A DNA stretch of 64,000 nt from Nonomuraea sp. PA05 (GCF_008086045.1 NZ_VSEY01000032.1:1-64000), one strand, 5' to 3'. Shown: positions 1 through 8,593, counted from the first letter of the stretch. Numbers and translations are program-made. Notes: a model not told the origin generated them from the sequence alone.

Positions 1-107
1 CGGCGCCAACCAACGCTGGACCCGTACCTGAGCCGCTGATCGAATGGCCGCTCGATGTCCGGTGGATGTCCTGGTTCGTTCAGGGCCCGGGCTCGCACAC
101 TCGTGCC

Positions 108-2453
108 GTGAATCTCCAGCGAATCATTCATTCCCTCTTACTGGTGCTCTCCACGGCCGTCCTCTGGATGGGAACGACGCCGGCGCACGCGGTGCGGGGC
201 GGCGGTCCGGTCGCCGACGGCACGTGGGGTTTCGTGGCGAAGGTGAACGTCGGCGAGTCGCGCGGGTGCACGGGAGCCCTGGTCAGCCCGCAATGGGTGA
301 TCACGGCCACCAGTTGCTTCGCCGCCGAGGGGCAGTCCGTCACGAGCGGGGCGCCGAAGACCGCGACGACGGTGACGGTCGGCAGGACGGACCTGTCCGG
401 TGCGGGCGGGCGGGTGCTGCCCGTGGACTGGATCCACCCGCACCGCGACCGGGACGTCGTCATGGCCCGGCTGGCGTTGCGGGCCGTCGGCATCACGCCC
501 GTCGCTGTCAGCGCCACCGCCCCCGCCACCGGGGACGCGATGCAGGTCGCCGGCTACGGCCGGACCGCGCAGGAGTGGGCGCCCAACCGGCTGCACGCCT
601 CGCCCGTCGTCGCCGGGGCCGTGGCCGCCGCCTCGTTCGGCTGGACCGGGGCGGACGGCGGCGACGTGAGCGCCTGCCAGGGGGACACGGGCGCACCGGT
701 CTTCCGCACGGGCGGGAGCGCCCCGCAGCTCGTCGGGCTCAGCATCGGCGCGGGGCAGGGAGGCTGTCTCGGCGCCGCCGCCGACGGGCCGCGCGGAGCC
801 GACGCGGTGCGGGTGGACGACCTGGCGAGCTGGATCCGCACGGTCGCGATCGAGCCCACCACGTCCTTCACCCGGTACGACGCCAGTCTGAGCGGGATCG
901 GTGGCTATGACCTGGACGACAACCGCGACCAGGTGGTGGCGTTCGACTACGAGCATTCGGGCAAGCTGGATCACCTGGTGCTCTACCGTCCGGGCTCGCA
1001 GATCGTCTTCATCGTCAAGCGGAACGCGGACGGCACCTACGCTCCGGTCTTCTCCTCGACCACGGGCATCGGCGGCTACGACCTGAAGGACGCCAGGGAC
1101 CGTGTCATCGCCTTCGACTACACGGGTTCGGGGAAGCAGGATCATCTGCTGCTCTACCGTCCGGGAGCGGAGACGGCCTGGATCCTGGAGCACGGCGCGG
1201 GCAACACGTTCAGAGCCGTGTTCCACAGCTCGGCCGGCATCGGCGGCTACGACCTGAAGAGCACGGCGGATCAGATCATCGCCTACGACCACGAGCACGC
1301 GGGGAAGCTGGACCATCTGCTGCTGTACCGGCCGGGGACCGGGATGGCCCGCGTCCTCAAGCGCACCGGCGCCGCCACGTTCACGCCGGTCTTCGCCACG
1401 GCGGACGGCGGGATCGGCGGCTACGACCTGAAGGACGCCAGGGACCGTGTCATCGTCTTCGACTACACGGGTTCGGGGAAGCAGGATCACCTGGTGCTCT
1501 ACCGTCCGGGAGCGGAGACGGCCTGGATCCTGGAGCACGGCGCGGGCAACACGTTCAGAGCCGTCTTCCACAGCTCGGCCGGGATCGGCGGCTACGACCT
1601 GAAGAGCACGGCGGATCAGATCATCGCCTACGACTACGAGCAGTCGGGACGGCTGGACCACCTGCTGCTCTACCGGCCCGGATCGAAGACGGCCTGGATA
1701 CTGAAACACGGCGCGGGCAGTGCGTTCACGGCGGTGTTCCACAGCTCGACCGGCATCGGCGGCTACGACCTGGAGATGGCCAAGGACCGCGTGATCGCCT
1801 TCGACCACCGGAGCAAAGGCGGGCAGAGCCACCTGTTCCTCTACCGCCCGGGCGACCAGATCACCTATGTCGCGGGACGTGCTCTTCCGCCCGTCCGGGT
1901 CGTCCCGGTCACCGTGACGCCCGTCGTCGGCCCGGACTCCATCGTGGAGAGGTACGGCTACCCCGTGAACTTCCCGCACGCCTTCGCGGGCACCTCCGGC
2001 CAGGCCGATTGGGGCACGGACGAGGCCGAGGCGCGCAACTTCGAGCTCATCTCCGGCAACGGCGGGATCATCTGGGTCTCGTGCACCGCGTCCCCGGAGA
2101 ACGGGGTCGGCGTGCTCAAGGTCTTCCCCGGCCTGCTGAACGGCCAGACCGAGATCGGCGAGCCGCATCTCGGCGTGACCGCGGTCTGCTTCAAGGTCCT
2201 CGGCTCCGGAGGATGGGTGAAGCTCCGCATCCCGAACGTCTATGAGGTTCAGGGAGACAGCCGCTCGCCAGGGGCCGGCCATGACGTGGACGCGACGGTC
2301 GTGAACGTGGCCTCCGGAACGGAGCGGACCAAGCGCGTCGAGCGGGACGAGAGCGAGCAGTTCGGGCGTACGGACATCACCTGCGACGAGAGCCATCCGG
2401 ACTTTCCCGACAACTGCCAGGAGACCCTGCTGGAACTGCGGGTCGTCGGCTGA
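108..2453 (+). CDS. Secreted S1-family (trypsin-fold) pseudoprotease with six GIGGYDL repeats
   Basis: The GTG at 108 gives a 781-aa protein with a signal peptide of about 28 residues ending in AHA; an in-frame ATG at 66 would add 14 residues, and neither start has a clear ribosome site. Residues about 30-255 follow the chymotrypsin/trypsin fold, but two catalytic residues are changed: the usual TAAHC reads TATSC (His to Ser, residue 69) and the usual GDSGGP reads CQGDTGAP (Ser to Thr, residue 194). The aspartate (residue 116, in DVVMARL) is kept. Six repeats of about 57 residues beginning GIGGYDL follow from base 894 to about 1890; each contains a phrase like DHLLLYRPG and resembles FG-GAP/tectonin-like blades. 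The last 170 residues are unrecognised. It is probably an exported binding protein and not an active protease. A TTA leucine codon lies in the signal peptide. Confidence 0.85.
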   Translation: MNLQRIIHSLLLVLSTAVLWMGTTPAHAVRGGGPVADGTWGFVAKVNVGESRGCTGALVSPQWVITATSCFAAEGQSVTSGAPKTATTVTVGRTDLSGAGGRVLPVDWIHPHRDRDVVMARLALRAVGITPVAVSATAPATGDAMQVAGYGRTAQEWAPNRLHASPVVAGAVAAASFGWTGADGGDVSACQGDTGAPVFRTGGSAPQLVGLSIGAGQGGCLGAAADGPRGADAVRVDDLASWIRTVAIEPTTSFTRYDASLSGIGGYDLDDNRDQVVAFDYEHSGKLDHLVLYRPGSQIVFIVKRNADGTYAPVFSSTTGIGGYDLKDARDRVIAFDYTGSGKQDHLLLYRPGAETAWILEHGAGNTFRAVFHSSAGIGGYDLKSTADQIIAYDHEHAGKLDHLLLYRPGTGMARVLKRTGAATFTPVFATADGGIGGYDLKDARDRVIVFDYTGSGKQDHLVLYRPGAETAWILEHGAGNTFRAVFHSSAGIGGYDLKSTADQIIAYDYEQSGRLDHLLLYRPGSKTAWILKHGAGSAFTAVFHSSTGIGGYDLEMAKDRVIAFDHRSKGGQSHLFLYRPGDQITYVAGRALPPVRVVPVTVTPVVGPDSIVERYGYPVNFPHAFAGTSGQADWGTDEAEARNFELISGNGGIIWVSCTASPENGVGVLKVFPGLLNGQTEIGEPHLGVTAVCFKVLGSGGWVKLRIPNVYEVQGDSRSPGAGHDVDATVVNVASGTERTKRVERDESEQFGRTDITCDESHPDFPDNCQETLLELRVVG
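894..1890 (+). repeat. Six in-frame repeats of about 170 bp
   Basis: GIGGYDL recurs at about 894, 1063, 1234, 1410, 1582 and 1752, each followed by a conserved block of about 57 codons. Units two/three and four/five are nearly identical in DNA, so a two-unit segment has been duplicated recently. Confidence 0.85.
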
Positions 2454-2520
2454 GACTTGAACGGCCGCGTAGGCGTGGCGTCATCGGGGGGCGCCGTCGC
2501 CACGTCACCGGCCGGTCGGC

Positions 2521-2690
2521 ATGGTGGCCGGGAACGGTGCGAGGCGGACGACGCCGTGCAGGAGACCATCGGCCGGACGGAACGGGGTTCTGAGGCCCTT
2601 CGCCCTGCTGGAGCTCGAACTCCGGGACGGGCGCATCAGCGAGATCATCACGTACCTGGTGACCGGTTCGCCGAGTTCGGGCCGATCCGC
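2521..2690 (+). pseudogene. Remnant of a SnoaL-like / ECF sigma C-terminal domain
   Basis: One frame reads RPFALLELELRDGRISEIIT and the expected continuation DRFAEFG is found in a different frame immediately after. This order is typical of the SnoaL-like tail of large ECF sigma factors or of free SnoaL-like proteins. No start, no N-terminal part and no intact frame remain, so I read it as a decayed fragment abutting the next broken gene. Confidence 0.4.
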
Positions 2691-3211
2691 TCGCCGGACT
2701 CCCCGACACGGCTTGGGACAGCCCGTCCCTGTGCTCGGGGTGGCGGGTTCGTGAAGTCGTCGCGCACGTCACAGCGCCGTTCCGTACGAGCCTGCCCCGC
2801 TTTGTCGCCGGGCTGGTCGCGGCACGGTTCTCCTTCGACCGGTACGCCGACCGGGCCGCCCGCAAGGACACCACCCGGCTGTCGGACGGCGAACTCCTCG
2901 CCTGCCTGCGCGCCAACATCGCCAACGAGTGGCGGCCACCAGGCGGAGGGCTCGCCGGAGCGTTGAGTCACGACACCATCCACGGCCTCGACGTGACCGA
3001 GCCGCTGGGGCTGCCGTCGCCTCCGGCCGAGCGCGTGGCCCTGGTGCTGGAGAGCGCGAACGAGCGGAGCCTGTCCTACTTCGGGGTGGACCTCGGGGGC
3101 ATGCAGTTGCGGGCCACCGACGCCGACATCCGGCTGGGTGAGGGTGAGCCCGTCGAGCTGCCGGTCAAGGACATCCTGCTGATCGTCACCGGGCGACGGC
3201 CGCTCGGGTGA
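2663..3211 (+). pseudogene. 5'-truncated mycothiol-dependent maleylpyruvate isomerase-like gene (TIGR03083 type)
   Basis: This frame is open from just after a TGA at 2660 and encodes LPDTAWDSPSLCSGWRVREV followed by AHVTAPFR, the hallmark N-terminal region of DinB-like TIGR03083 proteins. It continues to a family-like C-terminus ending PVKDILLIVTGRRPLG. No ATG, GTG or TTG precedes the conserved block, and the first 20-25 residues of the family are missing. The junction with the SnoaL-like remnant suggests a deletion that fused two genes and removed the start. A TTG at 2963 could only give an 82-aa C-terminal piece. The product is probably absent. Confidence 0.6.
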
Positions 3212-3347
3212 GTCGTCGTACGTGATCTGCCCGGGCTGCCGGGCACGACCATGCGCTGCTCACACGTCAAGGGGCGTCCCCTGACGGTGGCCGCCCAGGC
3301 CATGGAGCGCATGGCGGTTCCGAGCCCCATGGGTAAGATGCCGCCCC

Positions 3348-4019
3348 ATGACCGAGCCGGACTTCCTGCGAGCCACCCGCGCGTCCTACGACGCCATGGC
3401 CGTTGACTACGCCGCCTGGATCCAGGACGAGCTGGCGGCCAAGCCGCTGGACCGGGCGGTGCTGGCCGGGTTCGCCGAACTCGTGCGGGACGCGGATGCC
3501 GGACCCGTCGCCGATGTCGGGTGCGGTCCCGGCCGCCTGACGGCGTACCTGCATCGCCTGGGTCTGCCGGTGTTCGGCGTCGATCTGTCACCGCGGATGA
3601 TCGCGGAGGCCCGGCGGGCGCATCCGGCGCTGCGGTTCGAGGTCGGCTCGATGCTGGCCCTGGACCTGCCGGACCGCGCCCTCGGCGGCATCCTGGCCTG
3701 GTATTCGACCATCCACCTCCCTGACGAGAGACTCCCGGAGATCTTCGCCGAGTTCCACCGGGTCCTGGCTCCGGGCGGCCACGTGCTGGTCGCGTTCCAG
3801 GTGGGCGACGGGGTGTCTCACCGGACGAAGGCGGCTGGCCACGAGATCTCGCTCAGCTTCCACCATCGGCGGCCCGGCCCTGTCGCGGACCTGCTCGACC
3901 AGGCCGGGCTCAGCGTGCACGCCCGGCTGCTGCGCGAGCCCGACGATCACGATGACTACCCGGAGGACACACCGCAAGCGTTCCTGCTGGCCCGCAAACC
4001 GGGCGGCGCGACGGCGTGA
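3348..4019 (+). CDS. Class I SAM-dependent methyltransferase
   Basis: A 223-aa cytosolic protein with the Rossmann methyltransferase pattern: motif I VADVGCGPG at residues about 54-62, the acidic residue ending strand 2 in VFGVDLSP, and post-motif residues in LAPGGHVLVAF. It belongs to the broad Methyltransf_11/25 group that methylates small molecules. The N-terminus (RASYDAMAVDYA) is typical of the group, which supports the ATG at 3348. It stands alone, with a broken gene upstream and an unrelated isomerase homologue downstream, so context does not indicate the acceptor. No odd residues or codon anomalies are seen. Confidence 0.85.
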   Translation: MTEPDFLRATRASYDAMAVDYAAWIQDELAAKPLDRAVLAGFAELVRDADAGPVADVGCGPGRLTAYLHRLGLPVFGVDLSPRMIAEARRAHPALRFEVGSMLALDLPDRALGGILAWYSTIHLPDERLPEIFAEFHRVLAPGGHVLVAFQVGDGVSHRTKAAGHEISLSFHHRRPGPVADLLDQAGLSVHARLLREPDDHDDYPEDTPQAFLLARKPGGATA

Positions 4020-4210
4020 CGCATGCAGGCGGCCGGCCCGTCGGCGATCCGCTCGTAGTTCTCCTGAACCGCTGCTCGGCGTTCGGCGGGGGCCTCCGCG
4101 AGCCGAGGAGACGGTGAAGCCGATCTGAAGCGGTCACGTGGAAGTGTCGTAACGCCCGGGCCGATCCCCGCGAACCCCGTAGAGATCACAGCGCACTCGG
4201 AGGTGCAGCG

Positions 4211-4987
4211 ATGGACACATCCGCATACCTGAAGGCCGTCGTCGAGCAGACGAGCACACTGGCCGGATGGGTGGACGGCAGGGACGCGACGACCCCGGTG
4301 CCGACCTGCCCCGAGTGGACGCTGGCCGATCTCGTCGACCACGTCGGCGGGACACAGCGCATGGTGGCCATGCTCGTGGGCGAGCAGATGAGCGAGCCGG
4401 ACAAGGCGTACGCCGGCTACGTTCCCGGCCCCACCGATTCGGGTCAGTGGCGCGCCTGGCTGAGCGACGGCGCGGCCTTAGCGACACAGGCGTTCGCCTC
4501 GGTCGCCGATGACACGCCGGTGTGGGATCCGTCGGGCGGCGCCGCGGGCGTGCCGTTCTGGTCACGCCGGCTGTTCGGCGAGGCCTGCGTGCACCGCGCG
4601 GACGCGGCCGTGGCGCTCGGCATGCCGTACGAGCTGGCGCCGGAGCAGGCCGTTGCGGCCCTGGAGGACTGGCTGGCCACGATGACCTCCCGCGGCTACT
4701 GGGAGAACATGCCGGGCTTCGCCGACGCGATGCGCGGGGACGGCCAGAGTCTGCACTTCCAGGCGACCGACGCGCCGGGGGAGTGGGTGGCACGCCGACA
4801 ACAGGACCGGGTCGCGCTGGAGCGCACGCACGCTGCGGCGGACGTCGTGGTACGCGGCCCAGCCGTCGACCTCGTGCTCGTGATCAGCAGGCGCCGCACC
4901 CTGGACGCGGCTCCCGCGCTGGAAGTGCGGGGGGATCGGGCGCTGTTCGACCACTGGATCGAGCACATGGACTGGGTCACCGGCTGA
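4211..4987 (+). CDS. Maleylpyruvate isomerase family mycothiol-dependent protein
   Basis: A 258-aa protein with the DinB-like MDMPI N-terminal fold (TCPEWTLADLVDHVGGTQ, residues about 35-52) and the usual C-terminal domain. Members of this family use mycothiol, the actinobacterial low-molecular-weight thiol, as cofactor or substrate; the reaction of this one is unknown. The metal-ligand histidines would be the one in LVDHVGG and those in the FGEACVHRADAA helix. A GGAGG ribosome site lies 8 bases before the ATG. A TTA leucine codon near base 4478 makes translation potentially bldA-dependent. The gene is monocistronic. Confidence 0.8.
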   Translation: MDTSAYLKAVVEQTSTLAGWVDGRDATTPVPTCPEWTLADLVDHVGGTQRMVAMLVGEQMSEPDKAYAGYVPGPTDSGQWRAWLSDGAALATQAFASVADDTPVWDPSGGAAGVPFWSRRLFGEACVHRADAAVALGMPYELAPEQAVAALEDWLATMTSRGYWENMPGFADAMRGDGQSLHFQATDAPGEWVARRQQDRVALERTHAAADVVVRGPAVDLVLVISRRRTLDAAPALEVRGDRALFDHWIEHMDWVTG

Positions 4988-5161
4988 CGCGCCTTCTCCG
5001 CCACCCGCAGCGACCTGGGCAGTCCTCTTGCCCATAGGGCTTGCCCCTATCCAAAGGTCAGCCTGAGCATGGGGCGCTCGGCCAGTCGGCTGCTCCCGAC
5101 CCGCGCCCGTACCAGCCAGCCGGCCCGGCCTCCGGACTCCCGATGCGCGGAAAGACGGCGA

Positions 5162-5782
5162 TTACCGCTCCCGGACCGCGTAGGTCAGGTGGGTCGCCCG
5201 CCCCGTCGGCTCCGCGCGCACCTGCTCCAGGGCCACGCGCCCCGCGTCCACCCCCTCGAACAGGCGGATCCCGGCGCCGAACAGCACCGGTGACAGCGCG
5301 ATCGAGAACTCGTCGACCAGGCCGGCGTTCACGTACTCCAGGATCGTCGCGCCGCCGCCCGCGATGCGGACGTCGCGGTCGCCGGCGGCCTCGCGGGCCT
5401 GGCCGAGCGCGGTCTCGATGCCGTCGTTGACGAAGTGGAAGGTGGTCCCGCCGGGCCGTTCCCAGGGGTCGCGCTTCTCGTGCGTCACGACGAACACCGG
5501 CGTGTGGAACGGCGCCTCCTCCGGCCACATCCGCTCGCCGGCGTCGAACATGCGCTTGCCCATCACGCTCGCGCCGGTGCGTTCGAACGTCTCCCGCGCG
5601 ATGTCGTTGTCACGGCCTTCCTCGCCGCCCCCGCCGAGCTTCAGGTTCTCCCGGAAGAACCGCGTCGGGAAGATCCACCGCTGCAGCTCCATCCACTGCC
5701 GCCCCATCAGCTCGCTGAGGGCCTCGGGCGCGATGAAGCCGTCCAGCGACATCGACACGCTGAAGAACACCTTCCCGGCCAT
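5162..5782 (-). CDS. Dihydrofolate reductase family (RibD C-terminal-like) protein
   Basis: A 206-aa protein beginning MAGKVFFSVSMSLDGFIAP, the standard N-terminus of RibD_C-type reductases; later come IAGGGATI and LFGAGIRLFEG, which match the NADPH and substrate loops. True function is usually unknown in this group; it is rarely a real folate enzyme. It is the third gene of an ArsR/SRPBCC/reductase operon, and its ATG shares one base with the stop of the upstream gene (TGATG), so translation is probably coupled. The three-gene arrangement is common in actinomycetes and suggests a small stress-response or detoxification unit controlled by the ArsR protein. Confidence 0.85.
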   Translation of the reverse strand: MAGKVFFSVSMSLDGFIAPEALSELMGRQWMELQRWIFPTRFFRENLKLGGGGEEGRDNDIARETFERTGASVMGKRMFDAGERMWPEEAPFHTPVFVVTHEKRDPWERPGGTTFHFVNDGIETALGQAREAAGDRDVRIAGGGATILEYVNAGLVDEFSIALSPVLFGAGIRLFEGVDAGRVALEQVRAEPTGRATHLTYAVRER

Positions 5783-6282
5783 CAGTCCTCCGCCCCCTTC
5801 CGCACGATCTCGGTGACATAGGCGGCCAGGTTGCTCAAGGTCTGCCGTCCGCCCTCGATGGCGTGGTACTTCTCGACCGCTTCGTCGCGCAGCTGCCTGG
5901 TGGGGAATATTGTGCGCATCTCGACCCGGGTGGCCGCCCCGTCGGGCGCGAACGCGAGGATCGATGCGAAGGCGTTCGGGTCGTCGCGGTGCTCGCCGTG
6001 CAGCAGCGTGATCCTCTCCGGCGGGACGATCTCGGTCCAGGTGATCCACTCCTGGTAGTCCGTGCCGTCGGGCCCGTGCATCACGAAGTCCCACACGCCG
6101 CCGACGAGGAACTCGAAGGAGCGCGTGGTGGTGGTGAACCCCTCCGGCCCCCACCACCGCGACAGGTGCCGCACCTCGGTGAACGCCTCGAACACCAGCT
6201 CCCGTGGGGCGTCGATGACGTGGGAGATCACAACTTCGCGGTCGGCCGTCGCGGACTGCGCGTCCGGTCCCGTTTCGCTCAT
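5782..6282 (-). CDS. SRPBCC (AHSA1/START-like) domain protein
   Basis: A 166-aa single-domain protein: REVVISHVIDAPRELVFEAF at the N-terminus, HLSRWWGPEGF, and a C-terminal helix. These are classic features of the Bet v1/AHSA1 fold, a hydrophobic-ligand pocket. An AGGAAG ribosome site precedes the ATG at 6282, and the ATG shares a base with the ArsR stop codon. It is the middle gene of the ArsR operon, expected to be cytosolic; the ligand is unknown. Confidence 0.85.
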   Translation of the reverse strand: MSETGPDAQSATADREVVISHVIDAPRELVFEAFTEVRHLSRWWGPEGFTTTTRSFEFLVGGVWDFVMHGPDGTDYQEWITWTEIVPPERITLLHGEHRDDPNAFASILAFAPDGAATRVEMRTIFPTRQLRDEAVEKYHAIEGGRQTLSNLAAYVTEIVRKGAED

Positions 6283-6641
6283 CACGTACTTCCTTCCTGA
6301 CTTGCCTGCTTGAGGTCCTGCACGTACGCGTCCAGCCGGTCGAAGCTCTCGTTCCAGAACCGCTCGAACCCGCCGGTCCACTCGTGGACCGGGCGCAGTC
6401 CGCGGGCGTCCAGGCCGTACAGGCGCTGTTTGCCCGCCTTGCGGTCCCGCACCAGCCCGACCTCGCGAAGCACCCGCAGGTGCTTGGACGCCTGCGGCTG
6501 GGTCATCCCCAGCTCCTGGGCCAACTCGGTCACCGGCCGCTCTCCCGATCGCAGCAGCGCCAGGATGTCCCGGCGCTGCGGCTCGGCGATCGCGTTGAAG
6601 ACGTCCGACGTCGTCGCTGCTCGTGCCACGGAAGCCATCAT
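6282..6641 (-). CDS. ArsR-family winged-helix repressor
   Basis: A 119-aa protein with the ArsR HTH: AEPQRRDILALLRSGERPVT, then ELAQELGMTQPQASKHLRVL as recognition helix region, then a short wing. No CxC or other metal-binding cysteine motif is present, so it is probably a non-metal sensor of the type usually paired with SRPBCC genes. Two ATGs (6641 and 6638) are adjacent. An imperfect palindrome sits directly upstream, implying autorepression of the three-gene operon. Its stop overlaps the next start, so the operon is translationally coupled throughout. Confidence 0.88.
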   Translation of the reverse strand: MMASVARAATTSDVFNAIAEPQRRDILALLRSGERPVTELAQELGMTQPQASKHLRVLREVGLVRDRKAGKQRLYGLDARGLRPVHEWTGGFERFWNESFDRLDAYVQDLKQASQEGST

Positions 6642-6657
6642 ATGCCTATATGGGCAT
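6642..6657 (-). promoter_or_regulatory. Candidate ArsR operator
   Basis: ATGCCTATATGGGCAT is a palindrome with one mismatch per half site, placed directly against the start codon of the ArsR gene. A bound repressor there would block initiation of the operon. Functional assignment is inference. Confidence 0.5.
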
Positions 6658-6799
6658 GCGTCAATCTGGGGGCGCCCCAGCCGGTGGCGCTGTCGCCGAG
6701 GTGCTGCTGACGACGGCGGGAACCCGCACAGAGTGGGTGAACGGCCTCTACCCGCTTCCCATCGGCGTGGCTGCGGTGCCAGATGGAAGCGCCAGAGTC

Positions 6800-6836
6800 G
6801 TTGGCGGGTACGCCGGGGGAAGATGACCCCGCCAAC
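6800..6836 (-). terminator. Terminator-like hairpin
   Basis: Arms GTTGGCGGG (6800-6808) and CCCGCCAAC (6828-6836) pair perfectly around a 19-base loop. It lies 37 bases past the stop of the frameshifted leftward gene, as expected for its terminator. There is no U-run, which is usual for actinomycetes. Confidence 0.5.
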
Positions 6837-6872
6837 CGCCCGTCCGGCCTCACGCTCTGCACGACGCGAACC

Positions 6873-7190
6873 TCAGTAGGCGCGCGTCCGCCCCACCCGT
6901 ATGTTCCGGGCCTGGAAGTAGGTGTTCCCGCTGGGTCCGGGCAACTCGTCCGTCCAGCCCGGGGAGCCCCGACTCAAGACGGACGTCGTCGCCGTCCTTG
7001 TACATCCAGACGCGGTACTTGATGAACCTGCTGCCGGGAAGGTTGTTCTCCTCCTCGCTGGTCCCCTTGACCGTCCTGGTGACGTACTGGAACCCGTCCG
7101 TTTCGTTCCCCTGCGTGATCTCCCGGACGTCGTGGGTCGTCACTCGCTCCATGACGGCAGGGCGGCACCGGAGGGCGTCCCGGAACTTCC
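6873..7190 (-). pseudogene. Frameshifted C-terminal part of an unrecognised protein
   Basis: The leftward frame reads VREITQGNETDGFQYVTRTV and then RFIKYRVWMYKDGDDVRLES, with K, N and Y usage typical of a real protein. After GLPG it loses sense, but the neighbouring frame continues WTDELPGPSGNTYFQARNIR to a TGA at 6873. Removing one base from the GGG run near 6958-6960 restores one frame. Upstream of about 7190 the sense is lost next to a TetR fragment on the other strand. A terminator-like hairpin follows. I do not recognise the family; a secreted or toxin-like C-terminal domain is only a guess. Confidence 0.45.
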
Positions 7191-7218
7191 CGAACGTGCG
7201 GAGTGGCCGGCCGGTGAG

Positions 7219-7362
7219 ATTCCGGAGCGGCGCCCTGAACGGCACGGCATCGCGTTGGGGGCCGGCGGCCTCCTCGCCGGGGCCGGCGCCGCCTTCCGCG
7301 AGCACGGCGTCGACGCGTCGCTGAAGAGCATCGCCCGCCAGGCCGAACTGGAGGGCTCCCAA
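7219..7362 (+). pseudogene. TetR N-terminal fragment
   Basis: The rightward frame contains AGAAFREHGVDASLKSIARQ, the first helices of a TetR DNA-binding domain, but no start and no remaining helix-turn-helix or ligand domain. It is a short relic between the frameshifted leftward gene and the monooxygenase gene. Confidence 0.45.
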
Positions 7363-7391
7363 GCGGACGCCGCCCACCGCCCCAGGTTCGG

Positions 7392-8537
7392 TTACGGCTG
7401 CTGGTCGTTCTGCCCGCCGAGGTGAGCCTGCATGTCGTCGGCGTCAGACAGGTCGTCCGACAGCAGGTCGGCGGCGCGTCCGTCGAGTTCGGCCTGCAGT
7501 TCGTGGGAGCGGGGGACCATGGTCTTCTCGTAGGCGCGGAGCGCGTCGTCGACGGTGGTGTGGCCGGCGAGGGCGAGGGCGAGTTCGGTGGCGTCCAGCA
7601 TGGCGAGGTTCACGCCGAGGCCGAGCGGGGGCATGAGGTGGGCGGCGTCGCCCAGCAGGGTGATGGTGGGGCTGGGCCGCCAGGTGTGGGGGACGGGCAG
7701 GGCGTTGATGGGACGTTCGAGGTAGGGGCCGTCGTTGTCGGTGATGATCCGGCGCAGGCGGGGTGACCAGTCGCGGTAGCGGTCCAGGAGCAGGGCGCGG
7801 ATGCCGGGGGTGTCGTCGTGGGTGAGGCCGGCCTGGGCGAGCCAGTCGAGGGGAACTCGCTGGATGAGGTAGACGCGGATGTGACCGCTGCCGTTGTGCT
7901 GGGCGAACATGCCGCGCTCGCCGTCGGCCGCGACGGTGCTGCCGTTGCCGACCAGGTCGGCGATGTCGGGGTGCTTGTCGTCGACGTCGTGGAACCAGGC
8001 CTCGACGAAGGTGATGCCGGTGTACTGGGGCAGGGCGGGGGAGATCGCGCCGCGGACCTTGGACCACGCGCCGTCCGCGCCGATGACGAGGTCGGCTTCA
8101 GCAGTGGTGGCGTCGGTGAAGCGCAGCAGGCCGGGGCCTTCGACGGAGTCCAGGGCGCGGCCCCAGCGGACGGTGCCGGGGGTGAGGGAGTTCAACAGCA
8201 GGTCGCGCAGCACGCCGCGCTCGATCTCGGGATGGACGGCTTCGCCCTCGTCGGGGACGTGGTGGAAGCCGAGCGTGGCGTCGGCGGCGTTGAGCCGGCG
8301 CATTTCCTGGCCTTCCGGGCGGCTGAGGCAGAAGAACTCCTCCAGCAGCCCGGCCTCCTTCAGTGCGAGCTGGCCGCTGTCGATGCGCAGGTCCAGGCTG
8401 CCGCCCTGGTCACGGACGCCGGGAGCGGCGTCGGCTTCGTAGACGGTTACGGCGATGCCGTGCCGTTGCAGGATGCGCGCGCAGGTCAGGCCGCCGGGTC
8501 CTGCGCCGATGATGGCGATGCGGGGTGCGGTGTTCAT
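7392..8537 (-). CDS. FAD-dependent monooxygenase (TetX / PHBH-like)
   Basis: A 381-aa group A flavoprotein monooxygenase. The N-terminal dinucleotide fold has GAGPGG at residues 11-16; the DG motif reads LVIGADGAWSKVR, and the second FAD motif reads LLGDAAHLMPPLGLGVNLAM. The family hydroxylates aromatic or polyketide substrates with NAD(P)H and oxygen; TetX members inactivate tetracyclines. It is divergent from a TetR regulator with an inverted repeat between them, the usual layout for inducible drug or aromatic detoxification. The ATG at 8537 has a GGAG 9-12 bases upstream. The substrate is not predictable from sequence. Confidence 0.88.
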   Translation of the reverse strand: MNTAPRIAIIGAGPGGLTCARILQRHGIAVTVYEADAAPGVRDQGGSLDLRIDSGQLALKEAGLLEEFFCLSRPEGQEMRRLNAADATLGFHHVPDEGEAVHPEIERGVLRDLLLNSLTPGTVRWGRALDSVEGPGLLRFTDATTAEADLVIGADGAWSKVRGAISPALPQYTGITFVEAWFHDVDDKHPDIADLVGNGSTVAADGERGMFAQHNGSGHIRVYLIQRVPLDWLAQAGLTHDDTPGIRALLLDRYRDWSPRLRRIITDNDGPYLERPINALPVPHTWRPSPTITLLGDAAHLMPPLGLGVNLAMLDATELALALAGHTTVDDALRAYEKTMVPRSHELQAELDGRAADLLSDDLSDADDMQAHLGGQNDQQP

Positions 8538-8593
8538 GGTGGTACTCCGTTTCGTGTGGCGCCCACAAAACCACAGCAGCTCAGAAAGTGCAA

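Noticed and set aside
138..2396. Long open frame on the minus strand opposite the pseudoprotease gene
   Set aside because: It is the antisense shadow of repeats in a high-GC gene; the translation is rich in R, V, D and Q with no domain, while the plus frame has a signal peptide and known fold.
4021..4140. Minus-strand stretch encoding SPRLAEAPAERRAAVQENYE in the gap between methyltransferase and isomerase homologue
   Set aside because: It resembles the tail of some helical protein but is too short, lacks a start and matches no family I can name. The rest of this 190-base gap holds only the isomerase ribosome site.
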